Shown: positions 1-6,411 of the stretch, piece by piece
Layout of the letters: each line of letters starts with the position of its first letter
Position numbering within the stretch: position 1 is the stretch's first letter
NCBI GenBank assembly: GCA_903921605.1
Contig: CAIXQV010001157.1
Location: 1 to 6,732 of the forward strand
DNA: 6,732 nt
Reading direction: 5' to 3'
Origin: an uncultured Planctomycetaceae bacterium
GTDB lineage: Bacteria; Planctomycetota; Planctomycetia; Planctomycetales; Planctomycetaceae
Notes under the pieces: generated by a model
Told to the model about the DNA's origin: nothing
Seen by the model: the letters and a program-made list of their open reading frames with translations, nothing else
Databases searched by the model: none
Position numbers and translations under genes: made by a program

Positions 1-40
1 GAATCAGGAACGCCGATTTTCGAAACAGGCCGTGGTCTTC

Positions 41-2380
41 ATGCTTCAATCACTCATCAATCCCTGGCTGCTGATTGGGCTGGCTGGGATTGCGTTGCCG
101 GTGATTGCTCATCTGCTGAATCGACGGCGCTTCGATGTGGTGGAATGGGGAGCCATGCAGTTCCTCAATCCCTCGCGCCGTACGCGTCGCCGATTGAAGC
201 TGGAAGAACTCTTGTTGCTTCTGCTGCGGATTGCTCTTGTTGCTGTCATCGTCCTGGCCGTCGCGCGACCGGTGATACCGAGTGGTTTTCTTAGTGGTTT
301 TTATTCGTCCGGTTCTCGAACAGTCGTCGTTGTGGTTGATGGTTCCAATTCCATGTCGCGGACGGATGGAATGAAGACTGTGCATCAGACCGCTGTTCGT
401 CGAGCAATGGAGTTTCTGCGAACCCTGGGTCCCAATGACACCGTTGCGATGATTGATGCTCGAGATGTCCCGCGTTCGGTGATCGAATCGCCTCTGCGAG
501 ATATCCGTGCGGTGGATGAGCAGTTACTGACTTTGCCCGGCCCGGGCGGTGCGTGTGATGCCGTCGCGGCGATTGAGAAGGCGATTGGAATCCTGGGACG
601 CTCCAGTGCTGCTGCGCGAGACATTGTGGTCTTTAGCGATCGACAGAGTCAGGGCTGGCGTCCGACCAGTGATGCGGATTGGTCGCGTGTTGACGAGATG
701 CTCAAGTTTCCCGCGGTGCGTCCACAAATCTGGGTTGTTGATGTGGGTCTTCCCGTCGATCCGAGTTCCCGTAATGTGTCGGTGGGACGGATTGAGATCT
801 CGCGAGAAATGTCGGTGCCTGATTTTCCGGTACGACTGAGGGTGCCGATTCGAAATGATTCTGATCGAGAAGTGCAGATCCCTGTTCGACTTCAGAGGGA
901 AGGTCAGACTCTGCCCGGACAGACTCAGGATGTCTCTGTGCTTGCGCGGTCTGAGGGAATTGCCGAATTTGAACACTCGGCTCGTTCGGCCGGAACGCAT
1001 GTGCTGACGGTTGCCGCAGAGACTTCAGGAGATGCGATCGCTGCAGATAATATCAGTCATGCGGCGTTGCACATTTCAGATTCCTTGTCTGTGTTGCTTG
1101 TGAACGGAGTACCCTCGTCGACACCGGCTGAGCGAGCGACCTTTTTTGCCGAGCTGGCGTTTGCTCCTCCTGAGCAGGGAGTCCCGTGGGTTCGGACACA
1201 GGTGGTTGATGCCAGGGATTTGACACCGGAGCATTTTCAAAAGGCGGCCGTTGTCGTCCTGTGTAACGTCGGCAGAATTCCAGAGGCCGCCGCAAAGGCG
1301 TTGGCGGAGTTTGCCGCGGCCGGAAACGGTGTCATTATCGCTTGTGGCCCGAACACAACACCGGAATCATTTGAGCAGTGCTTTGCGGCAACCGGGTTGT
1401 TGAAGCCATTGCGAGTCATTGGAACACAGGAGATCTCTGAGGCAGATGTTCCTTTACAGCTCGCACCGCTTTCGATTCAACCAGGCTGGCTGGATCGTTT
1501 TCGCTCCGATCCATCACGGAGTTTTCTGAAGGCAGGCTTTGGCGCGTGGGTGCAGACGAAAACAGTTGAACCTGACGTGATCGCCCCGGAATCATCGTCG
1601 GCGACATTGGAATCTGATCTGCCTATTACCGTGGCCCAGCTAAGCAACGGGGCCCCGTTGCTTTTGCAGGCTCGGCACGGGGCTGGCACGATCCTGTTGC
1701 TTACATCGACGCTCGACCGAACGTGGACGGATCTGCCAACGCGTTCTGACTTCGTGCCGTTTCTGCACGAAGCCGTTTTTCACGTCGCGTCATCACGGAG
1801 CCACCGCAATATCGGGTTCGCGGAACCTCAGGTTCTTCGGTTCACTCTGCCAGAGAGTAACTCGATCGCCGGCAACCAGGCTAAGAGCAATGCAGTCAGC
1901 GGAAGTTCCAGCGAAAAACGCTCAGCAATCTTCACGGTCACCAATCCGTCCCGGTCGAAAACAACACTTCCCGGAGCCAGCGATGAGACGGCAGCGGAGG
2001 CGGTTTTCAACGAAACGTTTGTCCCGGGAGTTTACCGAGTTGACGGACCTGCCGAATGGCCGACTCCACCACGCGACGCCTTTGTGGTGAATTATGACCA
2101 TTCCGAAGATGATCTGACGGAACTGACCGCAGCGGACAGAGACCGAATGGCAACAAACGACCGGATCCACTTTGTGCCGGTTTTCAGCGAGCTTGCTCGA
2201 CGAATGTATGGCGAAGAGAGCACCTGGGAGCTGTGGGCGTTGCTGATGGGTCTCTTTCTGCTGTTGCTGATTTTTGAGCTGGTGCTGACCCGTCGGTCTG
2301 TTCAGAAGGGCTATGGATTTGTTTTCGATGGCGTCAATTCGCCGTCCGTAATAGGCAGTGAACCTGCAAAAAGCCCCTGA
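41..2380 (+). CDS. BatA N-terminal and vWA domain membrane protein (planctomycete type)
   Basis: The protein is about 779 residues from the ATG at 41; a GTG at 32 would add three residues, and the frame stays open to the left edge, so the start is not certain. Residues 7-27 hold a hydrophobic segment after the INPW motif, followed by LLNRRR and a VVEWGAMQFL stretch: the typical BatA N-terminal signature. A second membrane segment lies at about 57-77. A vWA domain follows at about 94-240, with the MIDAS motif DGSNS at 100-104 and a later Asp in VVFSDRQ (D200). The usual MIDAS Thr appears absent (GGACD at 169-173). Residues 350-560 resemble a class I glutamine amidotransferase-like fold without a visible catalytic triad (inference). 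A last membrane helix sits at about 730-748 with a short basic tail. Such proteins usually sit beside MoxR ATPase and DUF58 genes, which would be left of this window. Exact role is unknown; metal-dependent protein binding at the envelope is likely. Confidence 0.9.
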   Translation: MLQSLINPWLLIGLAGIALPVIAHLLNRRRFDVVEWGAMQFLNPSRRTRRRLKLEELLLLLLRIALVAVIVLAVARPVIPSGFLSGFYSSGSRTVVVVVDGSNSMSRTDGMKTVHQTAVRRAMEFLRTLGPNDTVAMIDARDVPRSVIESPLRDIRAVDEQLLTLPGPGGACDAVAAIEKAIGILGRSSAAARDIVVFSDRQSQGWRPTSDADWSRVDEMLKFPAVRPQIWVVDVGLPVDPSSRNVSVGRIEISREMSVPDFPVRLRVPIRNDSDREVQIPVRLQREGQTLPGQTQDVSVLARSEGIAEFEHSARSAGTHVLTVAAETSGDAIAADNISHAALHISDSLSVLLVNGVPSSTPAERATFFAELAFAPPEQGVPWVRTQVVDARDLTPEHFQKAAVVVLCNVGRIPEAAAKALAEFAAAGNGVIIACGPNTTPESFEQCFAATGLLKPLRVIGTQEISEADVPLQLAPLSIQPGWLDRFRSDPSRSFLKAGFGAWVQTKTVEPDVIAPESSSATLESDLPITVAQLSNGAPLLLQARHGAGTILLLTSTLDRTWTDLPTRSDFVPFLHEAVFHVASSRSHRNIGFAEPQVLRFTLPESNSIAGNQAKSNAVSGSSSEKRSAIFTVTNPSRSKTTLPGASDETAAEAVFNETFVPGVYRVDGPAEWPTPPRDAFVVNYDHSEDDLTELTAADRDRMATNDRIHFVPVFSELARRMYGEESTWELWALLMGLFLLLLIFELVLTRRSVQKGYGFVFDGVNSPSVIGSEPAKSP

Positions 2381-3729
2381 ATAATGCGAGTCATATGTGG
2401 GAGATTCAAACGGCTGACTTCATCCGTCGGCTGATGATAATCGCTGTGAAGAGATCCGGCGGAAAAGCTGTGAGCGATCACTCCCTTTTGAACAAACGCG
2501 TAATTGTCGCTGCGAGTGTACAACATCTCACTGACATCTTCGCGATAAAAAATCGCCACATCGGCCCGAGCTGCGCCGGCGGCCATTTGATTGCCAAGGT
2601 TTGATCGCGTCCAGCCAGTTCCCCACGCTTTGCCTTCGGCGTTTTCCTCCGGGCGACCGATCATTTCCATGTTGATGTTGGCGACGGTCTTGTCCAGCGG
2701 CCAGAGTGGGTTTTCCGCATAGTACTTTGAACCGAGCAGTCCTTTTTCCTCACCCCAGAACGTCATAAAAATGACCGTCCGTTTCGGGCGTTGTTTGAGC
2801 GAGCTGTAAGCATCAGCCAGCGTGACGACAGCAGTGACTCCGGTGGCGTTGTCATCGGCTCCGTTATTGATCGTATCTCCACCGCGATCACCCGACAGTC
2901 TTCCGATGTGGTCCAGGTGAGCCGAGATGATGATCGCCTCTTTGGCAAGTTCCGGATCACTGCCGCGCAGAATACCGATCACGTTTCTGACGGGGGTGGC
3001 CACGGTTTCTCGTGCGGGAGCTTCGACGTGAATCTCGCCTGTTGTGTCTGAGTTGGCACCAATCAGGATCACCGGACACGCTGTCAGGAATTGAGCAGGA
3101 AACGTCAGCGGCTTTTCTCGAAGGCGACCGGCGGCTTCCGGCAGGATGCTGTCGTCCGCAACTCGCACCAGAATAGCGGCTGCCCCTTTGTTGGCCAATT
3201 GAGCGACACGTCGAGACCAGGTGGCGACCAGCATTCCGGGATTGTCGACTGCTTGAGGAGGCAAGGGGGATTCATCGATCACAACGATCCTGCCAGCGAC
3301 ATCGTTCAGGTCTTTCCCGTCGGAGATTTTCGCGGTCACCGCAGACTCTTTCTCGCCGCCGAAAAGGACTCCTCGGCATTCCAAAGGCATTCCATCTCGT
3401 GTGATGGTCGCCTCCGTTTTGGGCTGGAGATACTGAGTCAATTCGGTCGTTTGATAGTAGCTGCCGTCCGGCCCAGGGCCTTCCAGACCGGCTCCTTTGA
3501 GTCTGGCCGCGACATAAGCGGCCGCGATATCGAGTTCTGTTGACGGTGTGTCGCGGCCGGCCATTTCGTCCGAGGCCAGAAACGACACCGTCGACAGGAC
3601 TTCGGACTGTTCGATCGTCTGAACGGCACTCTGTTGATCGTCCGTTAGCGGTGCGACAGAGATTCCCTGTGCGAAACAAGTTTGAGAGATCGCCGCAATT
3701 GTGCAACATCGCAGGACAAATCGAAACAT
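2311..3729 (-). CDS. Secreted M28-family zinc metallopeptidase with PA-like insert
   Basis: The protein is 472 residues from the ATG at 3729, with a weak ACGGA ribosome site in front. Residues 1-20 form a Sec signal peptide, with probable cleavage after CFA and before QG, so the enzyme should act outside the cytoplasm. Residues about 115-235 look like a protease-associated (PA) domain, including GRIVVIDE and NKGAAAILVR. The M28 catalytic domain follows: SAHLDHIG (H271), GADDNATG (D293), FWGEEKG (E327 as general base, E328 as metal ligand), NINMEMIGR (E355) and SDYHQPTD (H432). These match the five-ligand dizinc centre of M28 aminopeptidases, except that the fourth ligand is Glu where Asp is more usual. 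The likely activity is removal of N-terminal amino acids or dipeptides from peptides; substrate cannot be told. The final 22 or so codons overlap the end of the convergent vWA gene. The gene reads the same way as the cupredoxin gene upstream but is separated from it by a terminator. Confidence 0.93.
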   Translation of the reverse strand: MFRFVLRCCTIAAISQTCFAQGISVAPLTDDQQSAVQTIEQSEVLSTVSFLASDEMAGRDTPSTELDIAAAYVAARLKGAGLEGPGPDGSYYQTTELTQYLQPKTEATITRDGMPLECRGVLFGGEKESAVTAKISDGKDLNDVAGRIVVIDESPLPPQAVDNPGMLVATWSRRVAQLANKGAAAILVRVADDSILPEAAGRLREKPLTFPAQFLTACPVILIGANSDTTGEIHVEAPARETVATPVRNVIGILRGSDPELAKEAIIISAHLDHIGRLSGDRGGDTINNGADDNATGVTAVVTLADAYSSLKQRPKRTVIFMTFWGEEKGLLGSKYYAENPLWPLDKTVANINMEMIGRPEENAEGKAWGTGWTRSNLGNQMAAGAARADVAIFYREDVSEMLYTRSDNYAFVQKGVIAHSFSAGSLHSDYHQPTDEVSRLNLPHMTRIIQGLFAGSLPITDGELTPSKTNP

Positions 3730-3761
3730 GAGACATCCGTTCGGAAAGGGATCAAAGAGAA

Positions 3762-3792
3762 GAAGCCCGGCTTTTTAGAAAAGCCGGGCTTC
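3762..3792 (-). terminator. Rho-independent terminator of the cupredoxin gene
   Basis: A perfect 14-bp inverted repeat (arms 3762-3775 and 3779-3792, core AGCCCGGCT) encloses a 3-nt loop. Read leftward, the stem is followed by a T-rich tail, TTCTCTTT (3761 down to 3754); read rightward there is no T run. It lies 32 bp past the TAG of the cupredoxin gene and 32 bp before the peptidase ATG. It therefore fits termination of the cupredoxin transcript, and any read-through would place the hairpin in the peptidase leader. Confidence 0.85.
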
Positions 3793-3824
3793 CAATGCGA
3801 GCGTTTCAGGGTTCGGTGTTCAGT

Positions 3825-4586
3825 CTACTTCTTTTCGCCCTTGAGCTTGTCAACGCTGACTTCAACAGGCTTCAGTGCGTTGTCGCCCTTCTTCACGGTG
3901 ACGGCGTACTTGCGATTGACGTAACCCATGCGTTCGTGCCAAACGCGGAATTCGTGCTCTCCAACAGGCAGGTTCGGAATGGTGAACTTGCCGTCTTTGT
4001 CTGTCACAGCGGCATAGGGATGATCAACAACCATCCAGTAAGCTGCCATCCATGGGTGGAAGTCGCACGTGACTTTAATCGGCAAGCTTTCGCCAACCTT
4101 GTAATCAAGCTTTTCGCCCTTGCCCAAGGCAGTGTTCGGAGCGATCAACACGTTGATCGGCTGATTCTTCAAAGGATACGTGTGAGTGTTGTGAGCAATC
4201 GCGTCACTGGAGATGACTTCAACGGTCTGGCCACCGAGGACAACCATGGCGTGCGGAGTGAACATGCAGCCCTTCTGGTCGAAGACAACGGTCGCTGGCT
4301 CAGGCTTCTTCGCATCCGGATGGATGTTCTTTGGAGCTTTGGCAAGGTAAACGAAAACGTTGGCAACGCCCTTGGAATCCTTGTCGATCAGCAGGTCATC
4401 CTTGTAGGTGTCGGTTGCTGCGCAGACGGCTGCGTCTTTAATGGCTGCACCAGCTTTGTGCAGCAGTTCCGGAGCCGGAATCGCGCCTGTCGCAACAATC
4501 TGGCCAGAGACATTGCCCCAGTCCTGAGCAACGGCGGATGCAAAGCAGCATGCTGAGAGAGCTGCTGACAAAAAGATCTTCTTCAT
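3825..4586 (-). CDS. Secreted cupredoxin-like protein with C-terminal carboxypeptidase-regulatory-like domain
   Basis: The protein is 253 residues. The ATG at 4586 is chosen because it opens a clean signal peptide (MKKIFLSAALSACCF, cleavage AVA/QD near 20) and has AGGA 8 nt upstream; the frame extends to a TTG at 4709, but that stretch looks like non-coding leader. Residues about 22-188 look like a cupredoxin beta-barrel. An AHNTHTYP segment (H132, H135) and CDFHPWM (C174, H177, M180) supply the His, Cys, His and Met expected of a type 1 copper site. Residues about 190-246 (DKDGKFTIPNLPVGEHEFRVWHE) match the small beta-sandwich of carboxypeptidase-regulatory-like domains. The tail is lysine-rich. 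The protein is probably periplasmic and may carry electrons or bind copper; no partner oxidase or dehydrogenase gene is in the window. Copper binding is inferred from the motif only. A strong terminator follows, so it appears to be a single-gene unit. Confidence 0.88.
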   Translation of the reverse strand: MKKIFLSAALSACCFASAVAQDWGNVSGQIVATGAIPAPELLHKAGAAIKDAAVCAATDTYKDDLLIDKDSKGVANVFVYLAKAPKNIHPDAKKPEPATVVFDQKGCMFTPHAMVVLGGQTVEVISSDAIAHNTHTYPLKNQPINVLIAPNTALGKGEKLDYKVGESLPIKVTCDFHPWMAAYWMVVDHPYAAVTDKDGKFTIPNLPVGEHEFRVWHERMGYVNRKYAVTVKKGDNALKPVEVSVDKLKGEKK

Positions 4587-4594
4587 TGTGATAT

Positions 4595-4598
4595 TCCT
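4595..4598 (-). promoter_or_regulatory. Ribosome binding site of the cupredoxin gene
   Basis: On the minus strand AGGA stands 8 nt before the ATG at 4586. It decides the start in favour of this ATG over the in-frame TTG 123 bp upstream, which would place extra residues in front of the signal peptide. Confidence 0.7.
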
Positions 4599-4837
4599 GA
4601 GTTTCAAGGATCCGACACGGAGCAGGCCATCGTGAACCGAAGAGCTACCTCTGATAGAAATAGCCGAGCCGGGCTCTCCACGTCCCGGACACATACCGCG
4701 CTGCTTCAAATTTTATGACTGACACATCGGGAAGTCGAATGCGTCTTTTCGATTCTCCTTCCCACGACGAAGTACTTCCCAGCGTTGGGAGTTCATGAGA
4801 CTATCGGTAAAGTGCCACGACGCAAGTACGGAGGCGG

Positions 4838-4906
4838 CTTCCTGAGGACGTTTTTCCGTGGCAAATGTGGGGTTTCTCAGAATCCGAGCCAGGATAACTC
4901 AGGAAG
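4838..4906. repeat. 9-bp inverted repeat (CTTCCTGAG / CTCAGGAAG) with 51-bp spacing
   Basis: The arms are 4838-4846 and 4898-4906 and match perfectly. The 8-bp core TTCCTGAG also occurs at 4594-4601, where its complement includes the ribosome site of the cupredoxin gene, and a shorter TTCCTGA lies at 5026-5032. The set could be operator sites for a regulator shared by the two divergent genes, or chance. Spacing is irregular, so confidence in function is low. Confidence 0.3.
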
Positions 4907-5000
4907 TGTGCGAATAGTCACGTTGTGTTTCGGCGAAGTCTTCCGTTGGTGATTGTGCTTCAAAATAGGCAGTGTGTCCTGTCTGTGCCGTGGCTGATGC

Positions 5001-5005
5001 GAGGG
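5001..5005 (+). promoter_or_regulatory. Ribosome binding site favouring the GTG start at 5013
   Basis: GAGGG ends 7 nt before the GTG at 5013, a near-ideal spacing. The competing ATG at 5034 has AAGG (5020-5023) with 10 nt spacing. An ATG at 5011 is in another frame and meets TGA after two codons. Confidence 0.45.
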
Positions 5006-5012
5006 TGACAAT

Positions 5013-6275
5013 GTGGTGAAAGGTATTCCTGATATGACAACCCCCTGTTACCTCATAATGTCCGTGATCGTTTTCATGGCTTTTTCCGGTTTCCTCTCTT
5101 CGTCAGCCGATGAGGTGCGTCCGGGCGTCAAACCGCCCGACACAATCTTGAAAGAAGTTCGACCAGCACTCGGACGCGGGCGCGAAGCTCTTGCAGCAAT
5201 GGATGCCGAGGCGACTCGAAAAGCCGTTCAGGAGGCCGTTGAAATTCTCGGCCCATGGGCCGGCAATCCCGAGACCGCGACGCGGTGCTTTCCACCAATT
5301 GATCAATCAGCGTTTCCTATTGCCAAGGTTCGAGACCATTGGCTCAAGGAGATCGATCGAGGGAAAAGAGGGCTCCCATGGCTAAAGAATCCGACAGGTG
5401 ATCCCGCCAAAATGCAGGCAGGACTTCGTGAAGGCGCCTGGCCACTCGACACGCTGGCTCGAACGGCCGTATTGTTCCCTGAGCATCGCCAAGAGCTAAC
5501 AGTGATCGTTAGGCAAGGAGCGAATTGGCTGGTCAGTCTGCAACACTCGTCCGGCGTGTTTCCCTTTCCAGTGGGACCAGGTCTCAACCCACGCGATAAG
5601 GTTGGCCACATCGTAGCTCGCGCGATGAAGGAGCATCCCGAAATTGTTGTTGATGGCTGGATCTCGGACGATGCTTCCGACGGCGGCCTTCAGTTTGACA
5701 ACGGACTTTGCGGACGAGCCTTGGTCAGCGCCTGGGAGCTGACTCGTGATGAAGAATATCTGGAGGCTGCTCGTAAGTCCGGTGACTGGGCGATCTCGCG
5801 GCCTTTGGTATCGAACTGGAACTACAATGCATTCAGTGTCGGATTGCTTGCTCGACTGGCCACTGCGACAGGAGAAGCCAAGTATCTGGATGCGGCTGTG
5901 GAGAAAGCACAGATCGGAGTCTTGCCCGGACAAATGGCCAGCGGCCGCTGGTTCGACGCTCACAACGCCTGCGCGGTTTATCACAACATCCTGATGCGCG
6001 AACTCCTTGAACTGCTCCATGCGTTGCCCGAGGATCATCCTTTTCGGCCGACGGTATTAGATGCTGTCACACGAGGACTCAATCAGGCGGCTGCAGAAAC
6101 ACTGGCTAACGGCTACACAGGAACATGGACCGACAACTTTGCTCGTGGCCTGCAATGGATTGGCGAAAATCAGGAATGGCGAAGTGCACTCAACGTCAAT
6201 CTCAACGCCAGCGGTCAGAACGGTGCACCATCTATTGGCTTCGCCGCAGTAACTGTGATTGAGGCGGCTGAATAA
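5013..6275 (+). CDS. Secreted six-hairpin (alpha/alpha-toroid) glycosidase-like protein, function unknown
   Basis: The protein is 420 residues from the GTG at 5013, or 413 from the ATG at 5034. The GTG start has the better ribosome site and puts a lysine ahead of the hydrophobic stretch; with the ATG the signal peptide has no basic residue. A signal peptide covers about residues 14-31, so the product is probably exported. The body is mostly helical with repeated hairpin units: ANWLVSLQ near 170, GRALVSAWELTRDEEYLEAA at 234-253, VGLLARLATATGEAKYLDAA at 276-295, and AVYHNILMRELLELLHALP at 321-339. This alternation of small-residue helices with T..xxYL(E/D)AA turns is typical of six-hairpin glycosidases, lyases and epimerases. 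A conserved-looking acidic and aromatic patch (DGWISDDASDGG, 214-225; GRWFDAHNAC near 311-320) could line an active site. I cannot assign a family or substrate. The next gene starts 136 bp downstream on the same strand. Confidence 0.82.
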   Translation: MVKGIPDMTTPCYLIMSVIVFMAFSGFLSSSADEVRPGVKPPDTILKEVRPALGRGREALAAMDAEATRKAVQEAVEILGPWAGNPETATRCFPPIDQSAFPIAKVRDHWLKEIDRGKRGLPWLKNPTGDPAKMQAGLREGAWPLDTLARTAVLFPEHRQELTVIVRQGANWLVSLQHSSGVFPFPVGPGLNPRDKVGHIVARAMKEHPEIVVDGWISDDASDGGLQFDNGLCGRALVSAWELTRDEEYLEAARKSGDWAISRPLVSNWNYNAFSVGLLARLATATGEAKYLDAAVEKAQIGVLPGQMASGRWFDAHNACAVYHNILMRELLELLHALPEDHPFRPTVLDAVTRGLNQAAAETLANGYTGTWTDNFARGLQWIGENQEWRSALNVNLNASGQNGAPSIGFAAVTVIEAAE

Positions 6276-6399
6276 TTTCAGCTTCTGCGATCTTCTGGCT
6301 GAAGGCATTGATGCGAACTCAGATTGCCTATCATGAAATGGGCTCGCTGGTCGCGATACGATTGACGCCACTACACTCTCGACAGAATTACTTTCTGAC

Positions 6400-6403
6400 G
6401 GAG
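6400..6403 (+). promoter_or_regulatory. Ribosome binding site of the right-edge partial gene
   Basis: GGAG stands 8 nt before the ATG at 6412. Together with the signal peptide that follows, it supports a real gene start here. Confidence 0.6.
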
Positions 6404-6411
6404 AGCGTGAG

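Larger units (their letters stand above)
4587..5012. other. Divergent intergenic region, no gene seen
   Basis: These 426 bp separate the starts of the leftward cupredoxin gene and the rightward toroid-protein gene, so they must contain promoters for both. I find no convincing coding sequence, tRNA or strong terminator. On the minus strand a TAAAAT element at about 4709-4714 could be a -10 box for the cupredoxin gene, but no good -35 box goes with it. The notable content is the repeated TTCCTGAG motif described separately. A small TCCCA/TGGGA hairpin with a GCGT loop lies at 4777-4790. Confidence 0.6.

Noticed and set aside
1..74. Possible end of an upstream gene overlapping the vWA gene start (frame 3, TGA at 72-74)
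   Set aside because: Only about 24 codons are visible and they show no recognisable C-terminal sequence, so it cannot be told from a random open stretch.
3091..3543. A 150-codon open frame on the plus strand inside the peptidase gene
   Set aside because: It lies entirely opposite the M28 coding region, whose catalytic motifs are intact; the translation is rich in Arg, Gly and Ser, as expected of a shadow frame.
3795..4556. A 253-codon open frame on the plus strand opposite the cupredoxin gene
   Set aside because: It is the antisense shadow of the cupredoxin gene. The minus-strand product has a signal peptide, copper-site motif and recognisable domains, while the plus-strand translation has no recognisable features and no ribosome site.
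4666..4676. GC-rich palindrome GAGCCGGGCTC in the cupredoxin leader
   Set aside because: The arms touch with only one central base, leaving no loop for a hairpin, and such a short palindrome is likely to occur by chance.
4587..4709. An N-terminal extension of the cupredoxin protein to a TTG
   Set aside because: It would bury the signal peptide 41 residues inside the protein, and the ATG at 4586 has its own well-spaced AGGA.
5496..6038. A 180-codon open frame on the minus strand
   Set aside because: It is opposite the toroid-like gene, with no ribosome site and no recognisable domain.
6277..6303. A possible terminator after the toroid-like gene (TTCAGC / GCTGAA)
   Set aside because: The stem is only 6 bp with a 15-nt loop and no T run follows, so it would not work as an intrinsic terminator.
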